DNA of 64,000 bases from JBPOIC01 sp052034865 (GTDB taxonomy: Bacteria; UBA10199; JADFYH01). The notes beneath the pieces are model-generated. The model saw nothing but the letters and a program-made list of their open reading frames with translations, had not been told where the DNA came from and made no database searches. The stretch spans positions 1-64,000 of the forward strand of contig JBPOIC010000040.1 of NCBI GenBank assembly GCA_052034865.1. The letters are read 5' to 3'. A program made the translations under genes and the position numbers. This document shows, piece by piece, positions 36,744-45,453 of the stretch. Each line of letters opens with the position of its first letter. Positions within the stretch are counted from its first letter, which is position 1.

Positions 36744-36971
36744 AGAAAGTAAGGTACCTCTAATCCTTCGATACCCTTATGAAAAATACAGACACCCTTT
36801 TCACCTGAAAGACTTGTATCTTCCTTATTTCTTTATAAAACAGTGTGACGGAGTACTAATACGAAGTGCATCCCTATTGCAATCCTGGAGAGGTTCGGAT
36901 AACAAAATCCTTAAAGAACCTCATGACGTCATCTGAGTAAAAATCAAACTCCCATCCTTTAGGAGGAAAAC

Positions 36972-37304
36972 ATGGCATCTGAACTTATCAAAATTGCAAC
37001 AGATAGTAATTTCTCCACCGAAGTACTTAAAAATAACCTTCCTGTTCTTCTCGATTTTTGGGCTGAATGGTGTGGTCCCTGCCGAGCCCTAACCCCAACC
37101 CTTGAGGCCTTGGCAAAAGATTATGCCGGCAAGCTTGCTGTCTATAAGATGAATGTAGATGAGAACCCAACCATTCCCACCCAGTTTGGGGTTCGAAGCA
37201 TTCCTACTCTTCTTTTGATTCAAGGCGGACAAAAAATCGATCAGCAAATTGGGGCCCTTCCAAGAGCAACGATTGAAGATTGGATTAAAAAAGTTGTGAA
37301 ATAA
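36972..37304 (+). CDS. trxA: Thioredoxin
   Basis: A 110-residue classical thioredoxin with the active site W33-C34-G-P-C37 and the conserved FGVRSIPTLLL cis-proline segment (about 74-84); no signal peptide, so it is cytoplasmic. AGGAGG precedes the ATG. It is flanked by minus-strand genes and is probably a single-gene transcript. It may supply electrons to DsbD encoded elsewhere in the window. Confidence 0.97.
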   Translation: MASELIKIATDSNFSTEVLKNNLPVLLDFWAEWCGPCRALTPTLEALAKDYAGKLAVYKMNVDENPTIPTQFGVRSIPTLLLIQGGQKIDQQIGALPRATIEDWIKKVVK

Positions 37305-37359
37305 AGGCAGGTTCCACACGATTATTCATTTAGATGATGTTAAAATTGGAAATAAATCA

Positions 37360-37384
37360 GCGCGCCTTTTCGTAAGGGGCGCGC
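37360..37384. other. GC-rich hairpin after trxA
   Basis: Perfect 7-bp stem GCGCGCC / GGCGCGC with an 11-nt loop about 55 bases after the trxA stop, with no clear T-run. A 9-bp inverted repeat (37384-37392 with 37438-37446) follows. These lie in the convergent gap between trxA and rodA and may mark weak or factor-dependent termination. Confidence 0.35.
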
Positions 37385-37462
37385 CCATCTGGTAGAAGAT
37401 GTAAAAATTTGATCTTTTTTAAGGTACATAAACCTATCCAGATGGGTAAGGTAATCCGCCTG

Positions 37463-38590
37463 TTAAAAAAAGAACCGTCTCATTCTGACATTCATCAAAA
37501 GTCCTGCACCCGTTAGAAGAGTCAGCACGGAAGAACCTCCATAAGAAAGCAAGGGGAGTGGAACTCCAGTCAAAGGAATCAATCCCAAAACTCCGCCTAA
37601 ATTGATCACTACATGCCAAAAAAAGAGACCCATCACACCGATTGTCAAAAAACAACCGAAGGCTTCTTTACATTGTGAGGCAGATTCCAACCCTAGCAGT
37701 AAAAACCCAACCATCACCAAAAGGGTGATTACACTTCCAACCAACCCCCACTCTTCCGCCAAAACTGGAAATATAAAATCTGTATGTTTTTCAGGAAGAT
37801 ACTTTAACTTATTAACATTTCCTCTCAAGTAACCCTTCCCCCACAATCCACCAGAACCCACTGCAATCTTCGATTGAACCAGATGATATCCTTTTCCCTT
37901 GGCATCCGATTCGGGATTAAGGAAGGTTCTAATGCGATCTTTCTGATAATTTTTGAGCCCGTATTGATAAACTCCCACTCCACCTACCAAAACCAAAAGC
38001 CCAGCGATCAGAACAACTCGCCCTGGAAGACGAATAAAAAATGTCAGGGTTATAAAAAGCAGACCAAAAAACAGTGAGCTCCCAAGGTCTTTTTGAAGAA
38101 GAATCAAGCCAAGGGGGACAACTACTAAAGCAAAGGCAGGTAGCAGGTCTTTGACAGAAAAAAGGTGATTGAGGGGATATCGGGAGTAATAACGCGAAAG
38201 GGCCAGAATCACGCCCAATTTTGCAAATTCGGAAGGCTGGAGCCTAAATCCCTTGATTGAGATCCAGTTTTGCTGTCCAGCAACGGATTTCCCAAGACCT
38301 GGAATAAAAACCAATAATAAGAGTAGGATAGAAATAATATAAAGCGGGTAAGCCCAAGGGAAAAGAAAATGATAATCCACCAAAGTAATTCCCAAAAGCA
38401 CAACCATTCCCACTCCCATCCAGAGCAGCTGTGTTTTAAACAAGGAAGGCAAACCCGTTTCATTCAAATGCAGGGATGCGCTGTAAAGATTGATAAGGCC
38501 GATTCCCATCCAACATAAAAGCAGGACAAACATTCCCCAGGGAAAATGACCAAAAATGCGCTTTCGGACTGTAATTAAAGGAAGTTGCAT
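37463..38590 (-). CDS. rodA: Peptidoglycan glycosyltransferase RodA
   Basis: A 375-residue SEDS-family protein with about ten transmembrane segments. It polymerises lipid II glycan strands in the elongasome. Family features: the region KRIFGHFPWGMFVLL at the start, GWQQNWISIKGF-like QQNWISIKGFRLQPSEFAKLGVILALSRY, the catalytic-loop segment AKGKGYHLVQSKIAVGSGGLWGKGY, LPEKHTDFIFPVLAEEWG with the conserved D/E, and a C-terminal GVLGLIPLTGVPLPLLSYGGSS. FtsW is the paralog; the shorter N-terminus and GKGY.....LPEKHTDFIF pattern favour RodA. No partner penicillin-binding protein is adjacent. Confidence 0.9.
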   Translation of the reverse strand: MQLPLITVRKRIFGHFPWGMFVLLLCWMGIGLINLYSASLHLNETGLPSLFKTQLLWMGVGMVVLLGITLVDYHFLFPWAYPLYIISILLLLLVFIPGLGKSVAGQQNWISIKGFRLQPSEFAKLGVILALSRYYSRYPLNHLFSVKDLLPAFALVVVPLGLILLQKDLGSSLFFGLLFITLTFFIRLPGRVVLIAGLLVLVGGVGVYQYGLKNYQKDRIRTFLNPESDAKGKGYHLVQSKIAVGSGGLWGKGYLRGNVNKLKYLPEKHTDFIFPVLAEEWGLVGSVITLLVMVGFLLLGLESASQCKEAFGCFLTIGVMGLFFWHVVINLGGVLGLIPLTGVPLPLLSYGGSSVLTLLTGAGLLMNVRMRRFFF

Positions 38591-38751
38591 AAGAGTGCCG
38601 AGACCTTTTAAGACAAGATCTCATCTATCGAAAAGAACAATTCTTAGAACTTCCTCACTCTGTTTTAAAATCGATTGTGAGGAAGAAAAGACGAATCCTA
38701 TTTTGTTTATAAAAAATTATTTCAAAAAAGAAATCCAAAACAGGAGCAAAG

Positions 38752-39336
38752 ATGAGCAAGGCATGGATCAATGAAAATCAAATGGAGTCCGATCTGGATC
38801 AGCAAGAGGAAATTCCGGAACCTCAAATTCCTAAAGGTCAAAAAAACTATATTACGAGGCAGGGTTTTAAACGCCTGCAAGAGGAAGTTCAGCATCTGTT
38901 AAACAAAGTTCGGCCCGAAATCACCGCAACGGTAGCTTGGGCTGCATCGAACGGAGATCGATCAGAGAATGCGGACTATCTTTACGGAAAGAAAAAATTG
39001 CGCGAGATTGATCGACGGGTACGCTTTTTAACCAAACGACTCGAAGTCGCTGAAGTCGTTGATCCCAAAGAAAACGCCTGTGATCGTGTTTATTTTGGAA
39101 GCACCGTTGATTTGCGCGATGAGGAGGGACAGATCAAAACCTACACTATTGTTGGTGTAGATGAAATTGATCTGGATAAAGGAAGGATCAGCTGGGTTTC
39201 TCCACTGGCGAGAGCCATTTTAAAAGCCCAGGCTGGAGATATTATTTCTTTTAAGTCGCCGAAGGGAATTCGTGAGATGGAAATCCTAGATATTCGCTAT
39301 GAATCGACAGAAGAGCCTTCTACTCCCCAAGGTTGA
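38752..39336 (+). CDS. greB: Transcription elongation factor GreB-type
   Basis: A 194-residue Gre factor that stimulates RNA polymerase to cleave backtracked transcripts. An acidic N-terminal extension of about 30 residues (SDLDQQEEIPEPQIPKG) precedes the coiled-coil domain, which starts KNYITRQGFKRLQEEV. The tip motif NGDRSENADYLYGKKKLREID contains the catalytic acidic pair. The C-terminal FKBP-like domain reads IVGVDEIDLDKGRISWVSPLARAIL. The NGDRSENADYxYGKKxLREID form favours GreB over GreA. ATG preceded by AGGAG at 5 bases. Confidence 0.92.
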   Translation: MSKAWINENQMESDLDQQEEIPEPQIPKGQKNYITRQGFKRLQEEVQHLLNKVRPEITATVAWAASNGDRSENADYLYGKKKLREIDRRVRFLTKRLEVAEVVDPKENACDRVYFGSTVDLRDEEGQIKTYTIVGVDEIDLDKGRISWVSPLARAILKAQAGDIISFKSPKGIREMEILDIRYESTEEPSTPQG

Positions 39337-39594
39337 GAGGAAATGAAGTTTTTAAGAATCAAAAGGCATTTCAAAAATCACACACAGCCTGCCTCGTCCT
39401 GATTGGACAACCTTAAACAATTTCCATCAAATATATTCACTTAACAGTCTATTTATAAACAACTTATACCCCATTTAACCGAGCGATCTGAAGGCACAAC
39501 CTCTCATCAACTTCTCCTACCTACTTTCCAAACAATTATATTGTAAACCCTTACAACTTAAGCTTATTCTGATAACAACAACCTCTTACTTTTT

Positions 39595-40287
39595 ATGATT
39601 TCACGAATCGAAACCAATCTGACCAAACTTAACACTTCGACCTCATCCCCTTCGATCAGCACCCCTCCCGCTGCATCAGATAAACTTTCCAAAAAAACGA
39701 TTGGGGAAATCGCTCCAAAGATTGTAGATCCATCTCAATTTCCAGAACTTGCAGCCCTTCTCACTCATTATGGTGTCATTAGCCGCATCCGTCGTAAACT
39801 TATGACCCTCTGTGGGAAAAAAGGTCAGATCGTCTTGGCAGAAAATACGATTGGAGCTGCAGATAACAAGGGTGTCGTTTATTTGGGGGTCGATTTTTTA
39901 AGCGCACATCAAAACAATCCTGCCCTGCTGGCGGGAGTCATGGCCCACGAATGGGGACATCTCATTTCTAATCTCAATAAACATGGAAACCTGGATCACC
40001 TGAATTGGGATCAACTTCATGAAATTCGTCGAGATGAAGAGGCCTCAGCAGATGCTTTTTGTGGACGCATTATGCCAATGATGGGCTATTCGGTGGAGCC
40101 GTTGGTTGAATTTCTTGAAAAAAGCAAGGAAGGTTCTGAAACGCAAAAATACTATAGCATTCCAATTCGTGTAGAAATTATCCGCGAGGCCACCAAAATT
40201 ACCCTCCAGAGACAATCCTTTTCCAAAAGACTGTTTGCCTCGAGTGTTTATCCCAATCCGTACAACTCGACCCTCATCATTGCTTAA
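39595..40287 (+). CDS. Small zinc metalloprotease, M48-like gluzincin
   Basis: A 230-residue protein with the zinc-binding motif H118-E-W-G-H122 and the third ligand region RDEEASADAF, where E149 in the EASAD form is that of M48-type peptidases. There is no signal peptide and no transmembrane helix, unlike HtpX, so it should be cytoplasmic. The N-terminal 45 residues are Ser/Thr/Pro-rich and low-complexity. No Shine-Dalgarno is seen upstream of ATG; the preceding 258 bases are AT-rich without another feature. Substrate unknown. Confidence 0.78.
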   Translation: MISRIETNLTKLNTSTSSPSISTPPAASDKLSKKTIGEIAPKIVDPSQFPELAALLTHYGVISRIRRKLMTLCGKKGQIVLAENTIGAADNKGVVYLGVDFLSAHQNNPALLAGVMAHEWGHLISNLNKHGNLDHLNWDQLHEIRRDEEASADAFCGRIMPMMGYSVEPLVEFLEKSKEGSETQKYYSIPIRVEIIREATKITLQRQSFSKRLFASSVYPNPYNSTLIIA

Positions 40288-40295
40288 AGGAAATC

Positions 40296-40655
40296 CTACT
40301 CTTCTTTTCCATGACGGACACAGACAGAGGTGTGAATACCTCCTCGCACATAAAATTCCGCGATGATTTCCATAAACCTTGGCTGGCAGGCTATGACCAG
40401 ATCGTCCAGGATGCGATTGGTCACCGCTTCGTGAAAAGCGCCCTGATTGCGATAAGACCAAAGATAGAGTTTTAGGGATTTAAGCTCAATACAAAGATTC
40501 TGAGGAATATAACGAATGTGAATGGTTGCGAAATCAGGCTGGCCGGTCTTGGGACAAAGACAAGTAAACTCGGGACATTCCATTTCAACTTCATAGGCTC
40601 GTGCAGGATAAGGGTTAGGAAAAGTATCAATTTTTTCTTGGGGAGAAGTGTTCAT
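40296..40655 (-). CDS. queF: NADPH-dependent 7-cyano-7-deazaguanine (preQ0) reductase, type I
   Basis: Reduces preQ0 to preQ1 in queuosine biosynthesis. About 119 residues from the ATG at 40655, which has AAGGA ten bases upstream; an ATG three codons earlier (40664) is only two bases from AAAAGGA. The short, type I form (about 120-150 residues) has the catalytic cysteine in FTCLCPKTGQPDF, the substrate-binding ELKSLKLYLWSYRN and the FHEA.TN.I segment. No preQ1 riboswitch-like element was seen upstream. Its 3' end converges with the M48-like gene. Confidence 0.93.
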   Translation of the reverse strand: MNTSPQEKIDTFPNPYPARAYEVEMECPEFTCLCPKTGQPDFATIHIRYIPQNLCIELKSLKLYLWSYRNQGAFHEAVTNRILDDLVIACQPRFMEIIAEFYVRGGIHTSVCVRHGKEE

Positions 40656-40855
40656 AGTTTTCATTTCCTTTTCATTTTAACAATAATGAATTTCTTTTAT
40701 AAAAAAATTAATTATGGTTATATTCAAAGTTAATAAGTCAAAATAGAAGCTCTAAAAAAGGCGAATAGAACTTCGTTTGGGTGAGGGCGTTGGTGCCAGA
40801 TAGACAGGCTGATAATATGATTTCTTGTTGAAACTTATTGAAAGGAGTTTTGATT

Positions 40856-41335
40856 ATGATGAAGAAATTAACAACTTACTTTGCTACAGCGCTGATCCTG
40901 TCAGGAACAGTCCTCTTGTCTTCCTTGCCTCTAATGGCAAATACAAACCAATATCCTCTTTACGCTCAACAAACAAATCCGCAATCAAATATCGATTACA
41001 ACGCTACAGAAAAATCACCTACGCTTCCACTTCAGCAAACCCCTCCTCCGCAAAATAGCCCTAATTCGATAGCAATTGGAGTTCCTTCTTACTATTACTA
41101 TTCTGTCCCTGCTTATCCCCCACCAGCGTATTACGCTCCTACCCCTCATTCAAGTTACAGCTCAGTCCCGGGAGGGCAAGTTCTTTTCTATAACAAGAAT
41201 GGAAAGAATAACAGTAGCGTCTGGTACAACATCCCCTTACAGGGACAAGTTCCACCTACGAACAATAATCCTTATCCTTCATTCTACGGAAATGGTTATT
41301 TTCCATACGGCAACAACTCTGTTTATATCCCTTAA
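40856..41335 (+). CDS. Hypothetical exported Pro/Tyr/Asn-rich protein
   Basis: A 159-residue protein, not recognised. AAAGGAG lies eight bases before the ATG at 40856. A signal peptide (about 1-30, cleavage near LMA|NTNQ) is followed by low-complexity sequence rich in Pro, Tyr, Asn, Gln and Ser (for example SYYYYSVPAYPPPAYYAPT and YGNGYFPYGNNSVYIP). Such sequence suggests a secreted or surface, disordered or adhesive protein; that is inference. It has its own terminator. Confidence 0.72.
   Translation: MMKKLTTYFATALILSGTVLLSSLPLMANTNQYPLYAQQTNPQSNIDYNATEKSPTLPLQQTPPPQNSPNSIAIGVPSYYYYSVPAYPPPAYYAPTPHSSYSSVPGGQVLFYNKNGKNNSSVWYNIPLQGQVPPTNNNPYPSFYGNGYFPYGNNSVYIP
41054..41086 (+). other. Tyr/Pro-coding low-complexity start
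   Basis: Low-complexity coding stretch inside the exported protein, beginning the Tyr-Tyr-Tyr and Pro-rich portion. It marks the change from signal and linker to the repetitive region; no separate function is claimed. Confidence 0.2.
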
Positions 41336-41353
41336 CAAATTGTAGACTTTCAC

Positions 41354-41386
41354 CTTACAGGCTTCTTCAAGAAGCCTGTAAGTTTT
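41354..41386 (+). terminator. Intrinsic terminator after the Pro/Tyr-rich exported protein gene
   Basis: Perfect 12-bp stem CTTACAGGCTTC / GAAGCCTGTAAG with a 5-nt loop, followed by TTTT, 18 bases after the stop codon. Confidence 0.9.
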
Positions 41387-41530
41387 AATATCAGTTATTG
41401 AGAGTGATCCGCCACCTTGAGATTAATGCAAAAGCAGTTCTTCTCTATGATCTTTCACTTGAATAAAAAACCAAAAGACAAGTGAAGAAAATGCTACCCT
41501 GAAGGAATTTTAAAATAGTGTGGAGACAGA

Positions 41531-42295
41531 CTAACTTTCTTCGCAAACCCCTTCCTGACAATTTGCCTCCCGAATCACCTCACGTTTCGAATTTAAAAAA
41601 GCAAAATGGTATATATTTCTTTCATTATCGTAGGTAACCGATAAAGTCCCAGCTTTATTGGTATACTCACGGATGACACTTCCATCTTCCCATTGTGTTT
41701 TCTTCACTCGATACCCTTCTGCATCGGTTTCAATATTTCTCCAGATCAGATCACCTTTTTTGTTATAAGAACTTTCTTCCTTCAAGAAGGGGAATTTCAA
41801 TTGATAGGAAATGCTTTTTGATTCATCGGCGTATTGGACCGTTACCAACGAACCTCCTTCCGGGGTTTTTTCATTAATCTCCTTCATCGGCTGCATCCCT
41901 GAAGTCTTGAGAGGATCTCCTCCCTGTGGGAGCTTAATCGTTCGAACCTTGGGATTTTTATAAGCCAAAGGAGCATTTTTTTTAAGGGTTCCACCCAAGT
42001 CTTGTTCTTCGACTTTCTCACCTAATTTTTCCCGTGCTGTCTGGGGAATTGCAGTTCCTGAAAGAGAAAAACTCAACCGCTTAAGATCTTTTCCAATAAG
42101 GGTAAAAACATCTCCTATCCATTCAACATGGATTTGGGATTCAAAATAGATTTTGGATCCACCCGAGACTGGATCAATCTGTCCCGGAACTCCTCCATCA
42201 GGAACCAGATCAGAGGCTTCCTGAGCAGTTCCGCAAGGAGCAAAACCTATGGAAAAAAAACTATAAAAACCTATAAAAAGAAGAACTTTTTTCAT
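41531..42295 (-). CDS. Hypothetical exported protein with toxin-RHS-like YD motifs
   Basis: A 254-residue exported protein with a signal peptide (about 1-24, cleavage near TAQ). The C-terminal third has strands resembling RHS/YD repeats (KGDLIWRNIETDAEGYRVKK, DGSVIREYTNKAGTLSVTYD, NSKREVIREAN), but only two or three units. The N-terminal part contains GQIDPVSGGSKIYFESQIHVE. The family was not recognised. It is flanked by AT-rich intergenic DNA on both sides and is probably monocistronic. Confidence 0.65.
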   Translation of the reverse strand: MKKVLLFIGFYSFFSIGFAPCGTAQEASDLVPDGGVPGQIDPVSGGSKIYFESQIHVEWIGDVFTLIGKDLKRLSFSLSGTAIPQTAREKLGEKVEEQDLGGTLKKNAPLAYKNPKVRTIKLPQGGDPLKTSGMQPMKEINEKTPEGGSLVTVQYADESKSISYQLKFPFLKEESSYNKKGDLIWRNIETDAEGYRVKKTQWEDGSVIREYTNKAGTLSVTYDNERNIYHFAFLNSKREVIREANCQEGVCEES

Positions 42296-42609
42296 AAAAA
42301 CTGAAGATCAAATTGCGTTGCGTTAAAGGACAAAGTTCAATAATGATTTACTTCTTGGCAAGAACCACATTTGTACTTCTAAACAATATCAATTAACCAG
42401 AATATCATCACTCTGTTCTGCAATATGCATCGCGCAAGGGCTGCTAGCTACTCTGGTTTTAATTTTTTTCTTTAAGGTTTCATCTGGAGAAGTAATATCT
42501 TTTAATTGAGGTCTTTTAAAATTATTCTTTTTTTACTGTCATCCCTTTTCATTAAGTTCTACAAAAGTAGCCATTTAATTTTTCCAATTTCCAAATTTGA
42601 GGAGCAATC
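42296..42609. other. 314-base AT-rich gene-free stretch
   Basis: Lies between two divergent exported-protein genes and should carry both promoters. No ORF with a ribosome-binding site, hairpin terminator or repeat was recognised, and no riboswitch consensus was identified. Confidence 0.45.
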
Positions 42610-43722
42610 ATGAAACTGAAAAAATTTTTTTTAAATACCCTGATTGCCTTAAGTCTCGCCCTACCTTGCGCGGCTCAACAATCGCAACCCACTCCAACTC
42701 CGGTTCCAGTTCCAGTGAAAACAGAACCTGGACCAACTCCCCCCCCCACACCCTCTCCTGCTCCAGAAGCTTCAACACCCAAAGCAAATCCAACGCCTCC
42801 CAGTAATGAAAAAACAGAAAACAGCTCGATTCCGGTAATCAAATTGGGAGATCAAATTAAACCCATCAATCCGGAAAACACTCCAAAAAAAAATTCTGAT
42901 AAGCACGGAAATGAAGAGGCCACCTCAGAAAATAAAACGAAAAAATCTACTCCCAGAGTCACAAAAGTTCAGGATCTTAAATCCGTTGTGCTGGAAACAC
43001 GTCAGGTTTTGCATGGCAAGATGGCTCAAGAAGGAGAAACTGTTCTTTTTGTGGCGGCAGAAAACGCCCCAGCTTCTGGAAATCCTGTGATTCAAAAAGG
43101 AACCTTGATCGTCGGTAAAATTATAGGAACCAAAAAAGCTCAAAAAAATGAACCGGGAGCGATTCAGATTCAACTAGAAGGAATTTCCGCCGGTTCCGGA
43201 AATCTCTTGCCGTTCGGATCTTCGATCGAAATTCCTTCAGATAATAAAGACCTCTTTGTACCCATTGGCTACAGGCAGAAAGTGATTTTGCCAAAGGGTG
43301 TCAATCTACGCACCACCTACCGCCCCCTCAAAGCCAAAAGCCCAAAAGCAGTTCTTACAGCCGCCTCAGAAATTGGCTCATCAGAAATCACTCTTAAAAG
43401 CTCAGGGCTTAAATATCCCACAAAACTGGAAGTCTATATTGAACCTCCGCAAACACCCGCGGGGGTTTCCTTGTCGGAATCAGGATTTCAGCTCGTACGA
43501 ATCAACGATTTTTATTTGCCCACGCCAATAGAACCAGCCGATGAGAAAATTAAAATTTCAGATCATAATAAAAACAACGTACAGGACTTCCGCTATACCT
43601 TCAGAGGTTGGGATATTATCAAATACCTTCCTGAAGGATCTTCCAGGCTTGTTTTTTCAACCACGACCACCAAAGGAAAAACGGTGGAATCCGTGGCAAT
43701 GCTAAGAGTGGTCTACCAATAG
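42610..43722 (+). CDS. Hypothetical exported Pro-rich protein
   Basis: A 370-residue protein, not recognised. AGGAG precedes the ATG. A signal peptide (about 1-21) is followed by a Pro/Thr-rich linker (about 24-60, repeating PTPTPVPVPV and PTPPPTPSPAPE), a charged Lys/Glu/Asn segment (about 80-115) and two folded beta-rich regions, one of them GTLIVGKIIGTKKA...IQIQLEGISAGSGNLLPFGSSIEIP (about 164-210). The fold resembles periplasmic regions that control pore or polymer size, but nothing is specific. Terminator at 43760-43798. Confidence 0.65.
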   Translation: MKLKKFFLNTLIALSLALPCAAQQSQPTPTPVPVPVKTEPGPTPPPTPSPAPEASTPKANPTPPSNEKTENSSIPVIKLGDQIKPINPENTPKKNSDKHGNEEATSENKTKKSTPRVTKVQDLKSVVLETRQVLHGKMAQEGETVLFVAAENAPASGNPVIQKGTLIVGKIIGTKKAQKNEPGAIQIQLEGISAGSGNLLPFGSSIEIPSDNKDLFVPIGYRQKVILPKGVNLRTTYRPLKAKSPKAVLTAASEIGSSEITLKSSGLKYPTKLEVYIEPPQTPAGVSLSESGFQLVRINDFYLPTPIEPADEKIKISDHNKNNVQDFRYTFRGWDIIKYLPEGSSRLVFSTTTTKGKTVESVAMLRVVYQ

Positions 43723-43759
43723 CGACCTCATTTTAAGAAAGCTTCCTGACCCCATAACG

Positions 43760-43802
43760 GGGGAGTGGCGTCATCCCCAAAACCCACTCCCCTGTTTATT
43801 TT
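43760..43802 (+). terminator. Intrinsic terminator after the Pro-rich exported protein gene
   Basis: 9-bp GC-rich stem (43760-43768 with 43784-43792), 15-nt loop, then TGTTTATTTTT. It lies between convergent genes. Confidence 0.7.
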
Positions 43803-44747
43803 TCAAATCCCCTCTTTTTGACTCACACATTCATACTGAAGATTTACATGCTCAATATGATACCGCTCTGATACGAGCAGATTCACTCGTTCTGTAACTT
43901 TCATGGTATCTGAGACAGTCATTTCAGTAACAGTAATATGGGCCGTCATGGCATACATATCGCTTGTAATTTCCCAAACATGGACATCATGCATTTCCTG
44001 AATTCCTTCAATCTGTTGCGTGAGTGTTTCTATCAATTCAGCGATTTGAATATGTTTAGGAGTCGATTCCATAAGGATATGAATTGAATCCAGAAAGAGA
44101 CGGATGGCCCAATAAAGTACGAGCCCCCCGATCCATAACGAGAGAATGGAATCGATCACATTCCAGCCTGACCAGTGAATGATCGCAGCACTGACGACTA
44201 CACCGATGGATCCCAAAGCATCGGATAAAACATGAAGATAAGCCGCTTTAAGATTGATACTTTGATGGGATCTTCCATGGAGCAATCCCATACTCACCAG
44301 ATTGATCAATAGCCCAAAGAGGGCCACCCAAAACATCAGACCACTTTCAATGGGAATGGGGTTTCGAAACCTTCCTATTGCATCGTAAAAAATCAATCCC
44401 GAAACTCCGATGAGCAGGATTGAGTTTAAAAAAGCCCCTAAAACTTCAGCTCGGTAGTACCCATAGGTTTTTTGAAAATCAGCGGGTTTGGCAGACAGAT
44501 TGATCGCAAAAAAGCTAAGTCCGAGAGTAAACAGATCCGTAAACATATGAGCGGAATCTGAAATCAGAGAGAGGGAACCGGAGAGCCAGCCTCCTATCGC
44601 TTCGACTCCCATCATGCTTCCTGTTAGAATCATACAAAGGAGCAAGCGACGGCGGTCTTTTAAATGAAAAGAAGGAGAGGACTCCTTGTGGTGGGCCTCA
44701 GAACTGCAGTCATGTTCTCGATTTTTGGGACGATGAGTTGGGTGCAT
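43803..44747 (-). CDS. Cation diffusion facilitator (zinc/cobalt/cadmium efflux)
   Basis: A 314-residue CDF transporter with six transmembrane segments and a cytoplasmic C-terminal domain. The metal sites are in SDSAHMFTDLFTLGLSF (H-x3-D) and LHVLSDALGSIGVVVS (H-x3-D), as in CzcD/ZitB/ZnT proteins, which exchange divalent zinc or cadmium for protons. The N-terminus is His-rich (MHPTHRPKNREHDCSSEAHH) and the C-terminal domain holds HVHVWEI- and TVTE-type ferredoxin-like strands. The zinc-type ligand set (H and D) fits zinc more than iron or manganese. Convergent with the gene at 42610. Confidence 0.92.
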   Translation of the reverse strand: MHPTHRPKNREHDCSSEAHHKESSPSFHLKDRRRLLLCMILTGSMMGVEAIGGWLSGSLSLISDSAHMFTDLFTLGLSFFAINLSAKPADFQKTYGYYRAEVLGAFLNSILLIGVSGLIFYDAIGRFRNPIPIESGLMFWVALFGLLINLVSMGLLHGRSHQSINLKAAYLHVLSDALGSIGVVVSAAIIHWSGWNVIDSILSLWIGGLVLYWAIRLFLDSIHILMESTPKHIQIAELIETLTQQIEGIQEMHDVHVWEITSDMYAMTAHITVTEMTVSDTMKVTERVNLLVSERYHIEHVNLQYECVSQKEGI

Positions 44748-44813
44748 AATGAAAAAATAGTAAGAGAATTTGGCTACACATCAAAGAAGCTTTTTAACTG
44801 GAAGGACACTTTT

Positions 44814-45392
44814 ATGAGAAAAAAAATTCAAATGATACTAGCCTTATTCTGTTTGTTATTTATCGAACCTAGCTCTTTTCCAAGAGCTCAATCCTCCTTG
44901 GAACCTACCGGAGGAATCGGTGTTATTCTGGAGTTTTTACCTGATAAAAAAATTCATCGCATTCGCGCGGTTTTTCAAGGCTCCCCCGCAGCTCGGGCAC
45001 AAATCAAGGCTGGAGATGAAATTCTGATGGTGGATGGGCAATCGACTCAATCGATGAGCTTTGAAGATTTAGGAAAAAAAATTCGTGGAACCCCTGGAGA
45101 AAAAATTACGCTGACCCTTCGTAGTCCGTCGTTAGGTCAAACTCGAGAAGTTGCACTGGTGCGCGTCGGACAACAAAAGGTCTCACCCTTGATTTTAAAC
45201 GCTCCAGGCACTACTCCTCAAACACCTCCCACCACTTTTACACCCGAAGAAAAAGAACAGATCAAGTCAGTGATTGGCCGACTAAAAACCCCGGAAGATC
45301 AAAAAAAGATGGAAAAGCTTCTGCTGGATCTCAAGGAAGGTCGTCTGATCAAACCGGATTTTTTCAAGATTCTAAAAGTGGAGTTTCATTAA
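44814..45392 (+). CDS. Exported PDZ-domain protein
   Basis: A 192-residue exported protein with a signal peptide (about 1-26, cleavage near PRAQ) and a central PDZ domain (about 30-120; GVILEFLPDKKIHRIRAVFQ, GSPAARAQIKAGDEILMVDG, EKITLTLRS). It resembles the PDZ region of C-terminal processing peptidases but has no protease domain. Start at 44814 is chosen because AAGGA precedes it; the frame is open upstream to 44664 but that part overlaps the divergent CDF gene. A charged C-terminal helical region follows. Confidence 0.8.
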   Translation: MRKKIQMILALFCLLFIEPSSFPRAQSSLEPTGGIGVILEFLPDKKIHRIRAVFQGSPAARAQIKAGDEILMVDGQSTQSMSFEDLGKKIRGTPGEKITLTLRSPSLGQTREVALVRVGQQKVSPLILNAPGTTPQTPPTTFTPEEKEQIKSVIGRLKTPEDQKKMEKLLLDLKEGRLIKPDFFKILKVEFH

Positions 45393-45453
45393 AAGCGGGT
45401 TTCTAGGCCCAAACCCTTCCGCAAACTACGGCAGAAGAATAGATCTGACGAAC

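Noticed and set aside
44664..44813. Upstream extension of the PDZ gene
   Set aside because: Overlaps the divergent CDF gene and precedes the signal peptide; the ATG at 44814 has AAGGA upstream.
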